Source of the DNA: Gordonia soli NBRC 108243
GTDB lineage: Bacteria > Actinomycetota > Actinomycetes > Mycobacteriales > Mycobacteriaceae
DNA: 64,000 nucleotides
Direction of reading: 5' to 3'
Assembly: GCF_000334455.1 (NCBI RefSeq)
Contig: NZ_BANX01000006.1
Span: forward strand, 1 to 64,000
In this document: one piece after another, positions 1 through 8,254 of the stretch
Layout of the letters: each line of letters opens with the position of its first letter
How positions within the stretch are numbered: position 1 is the first letter of the stretch
Notes under the pieces: model-generated
What the model was told of the DNA's origin: nothing
Databases searched by the model: none
What the model saw: the letters and a program-made list of their open reading frames with translations, nothing else
Made by a program: the position numbers and the translations under genes

Positions 1-1
1 G

Positions 2-136
2 GTCGCGGAGATGATGGTGCGGATCTCCGCGTCGTTCCTGACCATTCCGACGCACATCATCGACCTCGACGACGACGCCGAACTCGCCTCCGTCGCGCGG
101 CGATTCCTGGTGCCGATGTTGCATCCGACGAACTGA
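2..136 (+). CDS. 3' end of a TetR-family-like regulator (truncated by window edge)
   Basis: An open frame enters from the left edge and ends at the TGA at 134-136, giving the last 44 residues of a protein. The sequence is an acidic helix followed by RRFLVPML near the end. This resembles the C-terminal ligand-binding helix of many actinobacterial TetR-family regulators, where a phrase such as IDLDD...RRYLAPLL is common. The DNA-binding domain lies outside the window, so the family call rests only on this tail. Confidence 0.45.
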   Translation, partial: VAEMMVRISASFLTIPTHIIDLDDDAELASVARRFLVPMLHPTN

Positions 137-261
137 GCCGCTCGTCCGCTGCTCGTCTGCCGTTCCCCTGCTCGGTTCTCGCTCCGAACGTGCTCGTGCG
201 CACCCGCCAGCCGGCGGAATGGCGAGTTCAGGGGCGGAGGAATCGGTGGGACCGACTGTAG

Positions 262-1182
262 TCAGGAGAATTCGGCGTGCAGGCGGGGGAGGAACCCGGC
301 GAGATGGTTCATCTCCTGGCCGCAGTGCAGCATGAGATCACGACCGAGGTCGATGCCGAGTTCGAGGTCGCGGGGATCGACGGCCGCGCCGCGAGCCACC
401 GCGCAGGCCGCCTGCCCGACATCGGGGGTGTGCAGTCCGCGGAGGTTGAGGTGGAATCGGCTGCGCATCTCCACTCCGCGCGCCGTGGGGCGCACCTGAT
501 GTGCCAACCAACCGAGGTCCACCGGCGCGATGCTGCTGCCGACGCGTCCGAAGACGACCGTGTGTCCGTCGGGAACCCGGAAGCCGTGCGCCACCGGATC
601 GCGGAAGTTGATCGCGAGCTGCTGGAGCTTGGGGCCGACGTACTCGTCCACGAACGTCGTGTTCCCCACGTACTTGGCTCGATCGGAGATGTCGGCCTTC
701 GTCAGATCCTTTGCGAGAGAAGCGTACCGATGAGCATCGGGATGCCACAGCTTGTACCGTGCGGAGTCGATGGAGTGCCAGCCGAACCACCAGTCCCACA
801 TGTCGGCGGTGACACCGGGCATGTCGATGCGGGTCGCGGCCCAGGTGACGCCGTCCCGACGCTGCCCATAGCCGGTCTCCACCTTCGACAGTCCGGTCGG
901 GGCCAGATCGTCGGTCAGCCGTTCGAACGGTGGGATGTCGACTGCCGGGGTCGGTGGGCCGGCGTGGGCCCGCAGCACATGCGCCGGCGCAGGCCGGGTG
1001 TGGTCGGCCATGTACTTCGCGAAGGGCTGCCTCCGATCGCGATCGCGATATCCGGCGTACCGCTCGGTGCACCGTTGTGTCTCTCCGTGTGCATCCGGCA
1101 CCCGAAGCGCACCCCACGCCGCGCCTGCGGCCGCCAACCCGGCGCCCACCAACAGTCCCCGTCGCGATATCCCCCTCGCCAT
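262..1182 (-). CDS. Tat-exported DAPG/phloretin-hydrolase-family protein
   Basis: This 306-residue protein resembles the PhlG family of zinc-dependent C-C hydrolases that cleave acylated phloroglucinols such as 2,4-diacetylphloroglucinol and phloretin. The family core is visible: WWFGWH (131-136), WHPDAH (146-151), an acidic site at E180 in FVDEYVG, and H286-x3-E290 in LHCGQEMNH. The H-x3-E pair and the earlier His and Glu match the known Zn ligand pattern of PhlG. The N-terminus has twin arginines (7-8), then a hydrophobic stretch, which suggests Tat export; typical PhlG is cytoplasmic. It is monocistronic on the minus strand. The substrate is unknown. Confidence 0.78.
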   Translation of the reverse strand: MARGISRRGLLVGAGLAAAGAAWGALRVPDAHGETQRCTERYAGYRDRDRRQPFAKYMADHTRPAPAHVLRAHAGPPTPAVDIPPFERLTDDLAPTGLSKVETGYGQRRDGVTWAATRIDMPGVTADMWDWWFGWHSIDSARYKLWHPDAHRYASLAKDLTKADISDRAKYVGNTTFVDEYVGPKLQQLAINFRDPVAHGFRVPDGHTVVFGRVGSSIAPVDLGWLAHQVRPTARGVEMRSRFHLNLRGLHTPDVGQAACAVARGAAVDPRDLELGIDLGRDLMLHCGQEMNHLAGFLPRLHAEFS

Positions 1183-1260
1183 GGGGCGAGGGTAATCGGC
1201 GACGACGGTGTAAGCGAGAGATTCCGTCGGTCGGGCGATGGTTTGCGAGCGTCGGGGAGG

Positions 1261-2361
1261 TCAGCGCGCTCTGACCAGCTGTCGTGAGACGCGGATCAAC
1301 GGGGCCACGTCGCCCTCGAGGCCTCGCCCCTCGTCCGGCAGGATCTCCCGGACGGTACCCGACACCTGCCCCTCGTCGCTGTAGCGGCGGGCCGCGGCGC
1401 GCAGCATCTCGGCACGCTGAGCGCTGTCGGCATCATCGAATCGGTCTGGCAGATAGGGACTCAACTGCGTGAGCGCGTCCCGTGTCTCGACCACCCGCCG
1501 GTGCAGCCGGACCGTTGCCGACGGTCGGCTACCGCGGGGCAGGACGACCTCGGGGACGGCCTCGGTGACCAGCGACCACAACGGGAACAGCTCGTGGTCG
1601 GCGCGACGGTACCTGCGCCGCAATCTCATCGAGTGCCAACGCGAGTGCGCCATCGGGTAGCTGATGCCCACCAAGAAGAACACCACACCGGCGATCGACA
1701 GCACGGTGGATGCGCCCAACAGTGCCGGCGCCCGGAACGCGCCGATCATCGACCCCAGCACGAATGCGATCTGCACCAGGGCCCCGATGGCCAGCAACGC
1801 CAGACCTGCGCTGAGGACGGTCAGCGACGTACGCAGGTAGCCCTCGGCCATCGTCAGGAACTTGCGGATGCTGCGGACGCACTCGGTGAAGCCGTAGGCG
1901 AGGTAGCCGCTGGCGATCAGGAAGAAGAGCGCGAAACCGACGTTGCGGACCGTCCACTCCGACACCTGCTGGGTACGGAGGTCGACGGGCGTGAGCAACA
2001 TCGTGACCTGTAGTCCGATCAGGGCGACGATCAGCGGGAGCGCTTCGACGCCGGCACGGCGGGCACGACCGGTGGCGGTCGAGTTGAAGAAGAAGACCAC
2101 GATGAGCGCCGCGACGCCGACGGCCAACAACCCGTAGAACAGCACGCGGGTCGCCCCGGTGAAGCTGTGCGAGTCGATCGCCGCGGCGACACCTTCGCCG
2201 GACACCACGAACGCGAGAGTCAACGCGGCGATCGAGATGGTCATCGCGAGCGGCTGGAGTCCACCGCCACGTCGACGGATCTGGTCCAACCGCCAGCACA
2301 GTGCACAGGTGAACAGGATCAGTGCCAGCGTGTTGACGATTCCGACTACCACGTCCACCAC
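1261..2361 (-). CDS. MAB_1171c-like multi-spanning membrane protein
   Basis: An integral membrane protein with about seven hydrophobic segments in its first 250 residues and a charged cytoplasmic C-terminal third. It resembles the MAB_1171c-family putative transporters of Mycobacteriales, whose function is not established. It is the last gene of a three-gene minus-strand cassette behind an XRE regulator and an ImmA-like protease. The frame is open back to an ATG at 2481, but that would overlap the protease by 89 bp. GTG codons at 2361, 2358 or 2352, just after the protease stop, are more likely starts; I give the longest of these. The start is undecided. Confidence 0.65.
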   Translation of the reverse strand: MVDVVVGIVNTLALILFTCALCWRLDQIRRRGGGLQPLAMTISIAALTLAFVVSGEGVAAAIDSHSFTGATRVLFYGLLAVGVAALIVVFFFNSTATGRARRAGVEALPLIVALIGLQVTMLLTPVDLRTQQVSEWTVRNVGFALFFLIASGYLAYGFTECVRSIRKFLTMAEGYLRTSLTVLSAGLALLAIGALVQIAFVLGSMIGAFRAPALLGASTVLSIAGVVFFLVGISYPMAHSRWHSMRLRRRYRRADHELFPLWSLVTEAVPEVVLPRGSRPSATVRLHRRVVETRDALTQLSPYLPDRFDDADSAQRAEMLRAAARRYSDEGQVSGTVREILPDEGRGLEGDVAPLIRVSRQLVRAR

Positions 2362-2392
2362 CTCGACAACAGTTCTCGCCCGCGTATCCGCA

Positions 2393-2911
2393 TCACAGCC
2401 ATCCCCGATGACCGCCCAGAGTCCGTTGCAGGCCGCGGAGGCCATCGTGACTCGGAGTGGTCCCGATCGTCCCGTTCGCATCGCCCGCCCAGCTCAGGAT
2501 CAGCGAGGCGAGCATCTCCGCCTCCCATTCTCGCTGGTCCGAGTAGCACGTGCGCCGAAGGGCGTCGTCGGACTGCTCGCCGGTCACGCCGGCGAGAGCA
2601 CTTGCATCGAGCTGTCCGAGCATCTGGTGGCCCGCGATCAGATGGCCGAACTCGTGGATGATGATCTGATCACGATGCAGCCGCGAGGTGTTCGCCTGGT
2701 AGAAGAAGTAGTCGGCGTCGGTCGCAGCGAGCCAGACCCCGTTGGGCATGCCGACCGGTAGAGGATGGGCGAGCAGCGTGATGGGTCGGCCCCGGCGCGC
2801 GCCGTACCGATCGCACAATTGCTCGACATCGAGCGGCAGATCGAGATCGAGACCCTGTAGGGCGTCCCGGCAGAGCGCGCGGAGTCGGCGTTCGGTGGAC
2901 GTGAACAGCAT
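2393..2911 (-). CDS. ImmA/IrrE-family metallopeptidase
   Basis: A 172-residue protein with a zinc-binding HEFGH motif at residues 86-90 and a downstream REWEAE segment (about 127-132) that can give the third ligand, as in ImmA/IrrE peptidases. In integrative elements, ImmA proteases cleave a partner XRE repressor. Here the partner is the XRE protein encoded immediately upstream, whose stop ends 9 bp before this start. The genes are probably co-transcribed. No integrase or excisionase is nearby, so this looks like a resident regulatory module rather than an element. The substrate is inferred. Confidence 0.8.
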   Translation of the reverse strand: MLFTSTERRLRALCRDALQGLDLDLPLDVEQLCDRYGARRGRPITLLAHPLPVGMPNGVWLAATDADYFFYQANTSRLHRDQIIIHEFGHLIAGHQMLGQLDASALAGVTGEQSDDALRRTCYSDQREWEAEMLASLILSWAGDANGTIGTTPSHDGLRGLQRTLGGHRGWL

Positions 2912-2920
2912 GGGCGGAGA

Positions 2921-3463
2921 TCAGCCGTTCTGCGGTCCGTCGCCCGCGACACCGGCGGCTTCGTCGCCGCCGAACTCGTCGGGTAGGCCCTGCTGCTGAC
3001 GCAACACCCGGATCAACTCGTTGACCACGGTCGCCGACTCGGTCGAGAGGCCGGCGAGTCGGAAAGCCGCGAGTTGGACGTCGGTGTCGGCCTGGAGGCG
3101 CATGAGATCGATGTCGCCGCGGGTGGACGTGGCCTCCCGATCCTCCAGGAAGTAGTGGACGTCGACGTTGAACGCGGCAGCGATGCCCTCGACCGTGCGG
3201 AAGGACGGCGACTTGGCCTTTCCCGACCGCAACTGGCTGAGATACGACTCGCCCAGTCGGTATCCGCGCTCGGTTGACCGTGCCGCGATGGACTTGGCGC
3301 TGTAGGCGCGCCCGTTGGGGCCCGGGACCGAGCGGAACAGTTCCTCGAGTCGGCGAGCGAACAAACCGGCGTCGGGAGTCGACGCCTCGGTTCCGCCGGC
3401 GGACGGTGAATCTGTGTGCTCGCCCGCGTCGGATGCGGGCGCATCGGGATCTCGTGTGGTCAT
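2921..3463 (-). CDS. XRE-family transcriptional regulator (EspR-like layout)
   Basis: A 180-residue regulator. After an acidic, Ser/Asp-rich 30-residue leader come a helix-turn-helix with LGESYLSQLRSGKAKSP and then FNVDVHYFLED, the arrangement of EspR-like XRE proteins in Mycobacteriales. The C-terminal 70 residues are helical and probably mediate dimerisation. It heads the XRE / ImmA / membrane-protein cassette. The DNA just upstream carries two CTTGCAA sites that could be its operator (see 3493-3519), which would imply autoregulation. Family confidence is high; target genes are unknown. Confidence 0.82.
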   Translation of the reverse strand: MTTRDPDAPASDAGEHTDSPSAGGTEASTPDAGLFARRLEELFRSVPGPNGRAYSAKSIAARSTERGYRLGESYLSQLRSGKAKSPSFRTVEGIAAAFNVDVHYFLEDREATSTRGDIDLMRLQADTDVQLAAFRLAGLSTESATVVNELIRVLRQQQGLPDEFGGDEAAGVAGDGPQNG

Positions 3464-3492
3464 ACTTCAGCCCCCCGGCCGTCAAACATTTG

Positions 3493-3519
3493 CTTGCAAC
3501 CATTAAACACCCCTTGCAA
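3493..3519. promoter_or_regulatory. Paired CTTGCAA sites, putative XRE operator
   Basis: Two exact CTTGCAA copies start at 3493 and 3513, 20 bp apart (two helical turns), in a locally AT-rich stretch about 30-50 bp upstream of the XRE start. The TTGCAA core is its own reverse complement. This fits a cooperative dimer site controlling the cassette on the minus strand, and possibly the plus-strand gene at 3735. The role is inferred. Confidence 0.4.
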
Positions 3520-3734
3520 AAGGTTTCCGGAAAGCGCGGTAGCATCCGAAGTCATCCGCCTGCGTTGTTCGTGCGTATCACCGGTGCGGACGTTCGGCCG
3601 CTGGCTCGCGTCCCGGGGTGGGGATGCATCGATCGCGAGCTCCGCCGGTAAGTGACCACGCGTCGTCGACAGTCGGCGCGAGACAGACGAGTCGGACAGC
3701 ATGCGCCGCACGAGTGGCGCCGACGGGGGGCCTG

Positions 3735-4949
3735 ATGACACATCGCATCGAGCCACGGCAACGCCGCAGGCGCGGCCCGCTGGCCGCGCTGCTCCTGGCT
3801 GTCCTGACCGTCGGTGCGCTGCTGGTCAGCGCGGGTATCGGTGCCGCGACACCGTCGGGTGGTTCGGATTCCGGTGGGTCGTCCTCGGAGGGTTCGCAGT
3901 CGGGAGGATCGGACTCGGACGGGGCGTCATCTGATGGTTCCTCATCGGGTGGCTCGGAGTCCGGTGGTTCGCAGTCGGACGGGTCGTCATCGGGTGGCTC
4001 GCAATCGGGCGACTCGGAGTCCGACGGGTCGTCCTCGGGTGATTCCGGTGGGTCGACGTCTGGCGGCACATCGTGGGGCGGAACGTCCGGCGATGACTCT
4101 TCTCACACCGGCCACAGCTGGGGTGGTGGCCACGGCTGGGGCGGTGGACATCACGGCGGTCATCACGGACATGATCATGACTCTGACGATCACGACTCCG
4201 GCGACCAGGATGGCACCGGAGAGCCGACCGGGGGCGTGACCGATCCCGTCGAACCCACCGGTCCTGCCACCAGCGATCCGGAGACGACCGAGCCGGGCGA
4301 CACCGGCGACACCACGAGCGAGCCCGCCACCAGCGAGCCCACCACTCCGGAGACGTCGACCGAGACCTCCACCGAGACGACGACGACCACGTCCGGTGGC
4401 AACGGAGGCGGCGTTCTGCCACACGTACCGACCCTGAGCCCCTCCACCACGACCACCCTGCCGAGTGGTGGGTCCGGCGGTGGTGGCGGTTCCGGTGGTG
4501 GCGGTACGTCGGGTAACTCATCCGGTGGCTCGTCGCCGGGAGCGACCGGTTCAGGCCCCGTCCCGACCGTCGGCGCACCCCTTGCACCTCCTGTTGCGGC
4601 AGCACCTCCTGTTGCAGCGGCGCCTCCCGCTGCCGTCGCGGCTCCCGGTGCCGGCCCGGCGGGTCCCGCCGGTGGCGATGCGCCGGCCGGACCTCGCAGT
4701 CGGGGCCCGGCGAACCACGCTGCGGCGCCTGCAGTCGTGGCCGCCGAACCGAGCGTCGATGCCCCGGCATCGACCACCGACGGCACTCACTCGGTGCTCG
4801 CCGCGCCGATCCCTGGCGCCGACGCCGAGCTGTCGGGCTTCATGAAGACACTGGTCGGTCTCGGGCCGGGCGCGTTGCTGATCCTGGGTGCCGTGGCGCT
4901 GCTCGGCAGCGGATCGTTCCTGGAGGCTCTGCGCTCGATGCGCTTCTGA
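3735..4949 (+). CDS. Ser/Gly/Asp-repeat surface protein with C-terminal membrane anchor
   Basis: A 404-residue exported protein of unknown function. A basic N-terminus (RQRRRRG) and hydrophobic helix form a signal or anchor. Residues of about 35-125 are low-complexity repeats of Ser, Gly, Asp and Glu (SGGSESGGSQSDG type). A His/Gly-rich patch follows (GGGHGWGGGHHGGHHGHDHD), which could bind metal, then Thr/Glu/Pro and Pro/Ala-rich stretches. The last 35 residues are one hydrophobic helix ending in a short basic tail. The start ATG at 3735 places the signal at the N-terminus; an upstream in-frame ATG at 3618 would add 39 non-signal-like residues. No LPXTG motif is present. Confidence 0.72.
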   Translation: MTHRIEPRQRRRRGPLAALLLAVLTVGALLVSAGIGAATPSGGSDSGGSSSEGSQSGGSDSDGASSDGSSSGGSESGGSQSDGSSSGGSQSGDSESDGSSSGDSGGSTSGGTSWGGTSGDDSSHTGHSWGGGHGWGGGHHGGHHGHDHDSDDHDSGDQDGTGEPTGGVTDPVEPTGPATSDPETTEPGDTGDTTSEPATSEPTTPETSTETSTETTTTTSGGNGGGVLPHVPTLSPSTTTTLPSGGSGGGGGSGGGGTSGNSSGGSSPGATGSGPVPTVGAPLAPPVAAAPPVAAAPPAAVAAPGAGPAGPAGGDAPAGPRSRGPANHAAAPAVVAAEPSVDAPASTTDGTHSVLAAPIPGADAELSGFMKTLVGLGPGALLILGAVALLGSGSFLEALRSMRF

Positions 4950-5350
4950 CAGGTGTCGACTCGCGCTGAGAAGATTGGGGCGCGGCGGTCCAGCCGCGGA
5001 CCGGGGGGATCACCTGCCAGCCGGGGCGCTGGACTTACGGGGGCAGGGCCGCCGCGCCGGTGCTGACGGTACACGATAATGCATTTACAATGCTGAATAG
5101 TGAATACCGTCACTGACGGGCGATTGCTCGGCCTCGTGCGCCGATGGATCACCGCACCCGGACTCGAGTGTCGAGTGGGTGTCGGAGGCTCTCGCGCCGT
5201 TGTGCGACATCGATTGTGGCGGAGATGGAACTGATCGCCGCGTGGGCAGGTCGCGATGTCTGGGTATCGAGGATCGCGAAACGGCACGTGGGCGACCCTG
5301 GGTGCCTATGGTGGTGACCATCGATGACGAACTCCGAGAGGGGTGAAGCC
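4950..5350. other. Intergenic region with an AT-rich core flanked by 8-bp inverted repeats
   Basis: There is no convincing gene in these 401 bp. An AT-rich patch holds GATAAT (5075-5080) and TTTACA (5084-5089). It is bracketed by TGACGGTA (5064-5071) and its exact reverse complement TACCGTCA (5105-5112). This may be the promoter or operator of the PE-PPE gene at 5351, about 240 bp downstream. GC-rich partial hairpins between 4985 and 5035 may end transcription of the preceding gene. Confidence 0.35.
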
Positions 5351-6181
5351 ATGAGGGGTCAAGCGGCTGTGCTCTGTGCTCTCGTGCTGACCCTCGGGGC
5401 GATCGCTGTGCCCCCGACGACGGCGCGTGCTGCGCCCGCGCCGGGTGGTGCGACGGTCCTGACAGTCGCGCCGGCCTTCCGAGATCTGCCGACCGACTGG
5501 CTCAGGGGCGAGCTGTTCGCCGCGCCTAACCAGGTCGTCAAGGTGCCCTACAACAACTTCCCCGGAGCGACCAACACCCATCGCGGGCGCGACAAGCTCA
5601 ACGAGATGCTGCATGCGATCCCAGGACGCAAGATCGTCGTCGGACACAGCCAGGGCGCGCAGGTCCAAGACGACTGGCTGCGCACGTACGGACCCACCAG
5701 TGACATCGATCCGTCATCGGTGACCTTCGTGCTGACCGGCGACCTCGAAGGCAAGTACAACGGATGTGCGAACCAGGGTGGCTGCAGCGCGGACTACGGC
5801 GGTAACAATTTCCCGGATGACACCAGGTACACCGTGAAAGTCGTTTCACGACAGTATGATTACTGGGCAGATGCGCCGAACAAGGCTCGGATCAACGACA
5901 CTGCGAGGCGGAACCGCAGCGCAGCCAACACTGTCGCGGGCAGAGGCGAGCTCAATCCGGTGCACAACGACTACAGCATGATCGGTCTCGACGATCCCGC
6001 CAACAAGACCTTTCGGGACGGCAACGCGACGTACATCCTCGGCGCACCGGCGACCTATTTCTTGCCGCTCGTCACTGCGCAGTGGACCTCGAACAGCCAG
6101 AAGATCATTGACGACGCACGCCTGCGCCCGGAGGTCGAAAGGGCATATGCGCGCCCCATGGGGACACTGGCTGCGCCGTAG
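5351..6181 (+). CDS. Secreted PE-PPE-domain serine hydrolase
   Basis: A 276-residue exported alpha/beta hydrolase resembling the PE-PPE domain (lipase/esterase-like) of mycobacteria. It has a cleavable signal peptide ending near ARA-AP (residues 26-29), the nucleophile motif GHSQG (98-102, Ser100), acidic candidates at D170/D174 and His205 in PVHNDY. Cys139 and Cys145 may form a disulfide. ATG 5351 is chosen because GAGAGGGG lies about 10 bases upstream and the signal peptide then starts cleanly; ATG 5324 is also in frame. It stands alone. The substrate is probably a lipid ester, by family only. Confidence 0.78.
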   Translation: MRGQAAVLCALVLTLGAIAVPPTTARAAPAPGGATVLTVAPAFRDLPTDWLRGELFAAPNQVVKVPYNNFPGATNTHRGRDKLNEMLHAIPGRKIVVGHSQGAQVQDDWLRTYGPTSDIDPSSVTFVLTGDLEGKYNGCANQGGCSADYGGNNFPDDTRYTVKVVSRQYDYWADAPNKARINDTARRNRSAANTVAGRGELNPVHNDYSMIGLDDPANKTFRDGNATYILGAPATYFLPLVTAQWTSNSQKIIDDARLRPEVERAYARPMGTLAAP

Positions 6182-6370
6182 GTCAAGTGTGAGAGCAACC
6201 AGGACCGACCTGCGGATCGCCGCTTGGCCGTTGCGCATCATCGACCACCGGATTACGGACACGGCGAAGCCATCGTTTCTCGTGGATCTCAATGCGGGAA
6301 CGCAAGGCAACGACATGCGGCGACAGCGTTCGCTGACAAGCGATCAGCGTCGGCGGATAAGTTGGTGGGC

Positions 6371-8191
6371 ATGACGTCGTGGCCGCAGATTCGGGGGTTG
6401 TCCTACAGCACGGCGGGTCGAACGGCCCGTGGCACCGTGTATTCCAGTGACGGAACTGCCAGCTTCGTGTGGTTCGGTCCGCCCACGTCATGGCGCATGG
6501 AGAACTCGGATGGTTCACCCGTCTACATTGAGAACGCCACTGACGAGTACCGATTCGGCGAGGACGGTGTCGCTGTACACACCGCGAAGTACCCGAACCG
6601 CCTTGTCGCAGTAGCGGGTGTGTCGCCGATGGTGTTGTTCACCGCTTACCGCATGTGGGCACCAGCGGAGCTGACGGGACAACCGCCGCGGTTCGGTGAA
6701 CCGAAGCACCTGGCCGAGACCGAGGTCCGAGGCCGGCAGGGCTGGGAGGTGGAGTTCGACGACTCCTACGGCGGTCCAACGGTCAGTATCGTTCTCGACG
6801 CCGAGTTGGGGATGACGCTCTCATGGAGTCAGGGCGAGCAGTGGGTGCAGATGGAATCGCCGGTACTGGACGAGGATTTCGACCCTGCGCTGTTCTCGTG
6901 GGAGGGCGTGACCCTCGAGTTCGAGGACCATCTCCAGTCTCCCGAGCAGCTCGAGTATGAACAAAGAATGCAGGAACTGACGGAGATGCCGCCGACCCGC
7001 GTCACGTGGGTGCCGACAGAGGTCACCGTCTCGCCGACCGAAGGTGACCCGATGTCGGGTGCCCTGGGTGTGACGGTGTCGGCAACGTCAACACAGTTCG
7101 GTGTCCGCCGCTGGCTGACCGCGCTCGGAGAGCCCGAAGTGGGGTTCTCGATGGAGCTGTACTCACCCCGAGCACGCACCCCGAACGGCCCGTGGACAGT
7201 CGAACTGCGTTCCTACAACGAGATATCCACCGAGGAAGCCGAACGCGTCCTCGCTGGAGTGGTACTGCCCGATCCGCCCGGGAACATCGGCGACATTCGG
7301 GACGCAACCACCGCGCGTCAACAGGCCGCGGATGAGGCTGAGATCGTCGCAACCCTCGGCACAGGCCGCAACCTCGACGACTACCTACACCCGCGTGGTA
7401 GCGGTGGCGCGTCGCTTCTCGTGCGCACAGACTTCAGCAACGATCAACGCTGGCGCGAAGTCGCGCTGGCGGCTCTAAAGCCTGTACACAGCGATTTCGA
7501 CGACGATTCCACCTTCCAGGCCGGGCTCACCTGCATCGACCATCCCGATAACGACGGCCTGACTGTCGACGACCTGCTCAACCGCATCGGCGAGGAGAAC
7601 CCGCCCTACTACGCGTTCATCGCCGACACGACCACCATGAGCGACCCCGAGATGGCCATCCTGGTAGTCGACTGCGGACGTACTGTCTTCGATCACGAAC
7701 CCGGCCGAACGTTCCGTGTCGTGCCCGCACAGATGCAGTCGGTCGAAAACAATCTTTCGATTGCCAACATGGACTTTCGTGACTTCGCCGACGCCGTCGA
7801 CGACGACGGAGTCTTTCGCGGCTTTCCGCCCTCTCCACCACACGTCGCGATCCTGCAGCGCGACGAACTCATCGCCCTCAGTGCCACCAATCAGTCGACC
7901 CCTGCGCTGGCCCGTTTCGCCGAGGAACTATCTGACCTAGACAACCCATCCTTGGTCCTCTACGAGTCGCCACGGGCCACGCTGCACGAATTCACTGAAG
8001 CGCTCGACCCAACCCCCAACGAACTACGCGTCGGAGTCGAGGACTACCTCGCCGCAACTTCCCGTGAAGGACTGTGCCAGTACGGACACGTCCAAATCCT
8101 CGGCGGACACTGGAATCTGGTGATCGACCCCCAGACCGGAACCCTCGAAGCAGCCATGCTCCGGCAACACCAACCATCCACGCCGTCCTGA
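6371..8191 (+). CDS. Two-domain protein with a DUF6924-like region
   Basis: A roughly 606-residue protein of unknown function with no signal peptide or membrane segment. The N-terminal 190 residues are beta-rich and resemble proteins that start from a lipoprotein-carrier-like fold (FVWFGPPTSWRMEN). A middle region of about residues 337-480, starting LLVRTDFSNDQRW and containing YYAFIADTTTMSD and FRVVPAQMQSVENNLSIANMDF, matches the DUF6924 pattern of small actinobacterial proteins, which are often accessory. ATG 6371 follows GGTGGG; the frame is open further upstream. It sits between the PE-PPE gene and a decayed IS110 copy, in DNA with rather lower GC. The annotation is weak beyond the DUF. 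Confidence 0.6.
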   Translation: MTSWPQIRGLSYSTAGRTARGTVYSSDGTASFVWFGPPTSWRMENSDGSPVYIENATDEYRFGEDGVAVHTAKYPNRLVAVAGVSPMVLFTAYRMWAPAELTGQPPRFGEPKHLAETEVRGRQGWEVEFDDSYGGPTVSIVLDAELGMTLSWSQGEQWVQMESPVLDEDFDPALFSWEGVTLEFEDHLQSPEQLEYEQRMQELTEMPPTRVTWVPTEVTVSPTEGDPMSGALGVTVSATSTQFGVRRWLTALGEPEVGFSMELYSPRARTPNGPWTVELRSYNEISTEEAERVLAGVVLPDPPGNIGDIRDATTARQQAADEAEIVATLGTGRNLDDYLHPRGSGGASLLVRTDFSNDQRWREVALAALKPVHSDFDDDSTFQAGLTCIDHPDNDGLTVDDLLNRIGEENPPYYAFIADTTTMSDPEMAILVVDCGRTVFDHEPGRTFRVVPAQMQSVENNLSIANMDFRDFADAVDDDGVFRGFPPSPPHVAILQRDELIALSATNQSTPALARFAEELSDLDNPSLVLYESPRATLHEFTEALDPTPNELRVGVEDYLAATSREGLCQYGHVQILGGHWNLVIDPQTGTLEAAMLRQHQPSTPS

Positions 8192-8254
8192 CCGCCCCGA
8201 AGGGAACTCGGCCCCACACCTCTGAGGCGAGAAGCAGTTCTGTCACAGCGGTCG

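Noticed and set aside
2393..3463. Toxin-antitoxin module or integrative-element control region from the XRE/ImmA pair
   Set aside because: No integrase, excisionase or RES/COG2856-type toxin feature nearby; the linked membrane protein fits a resident regulatory unit better.
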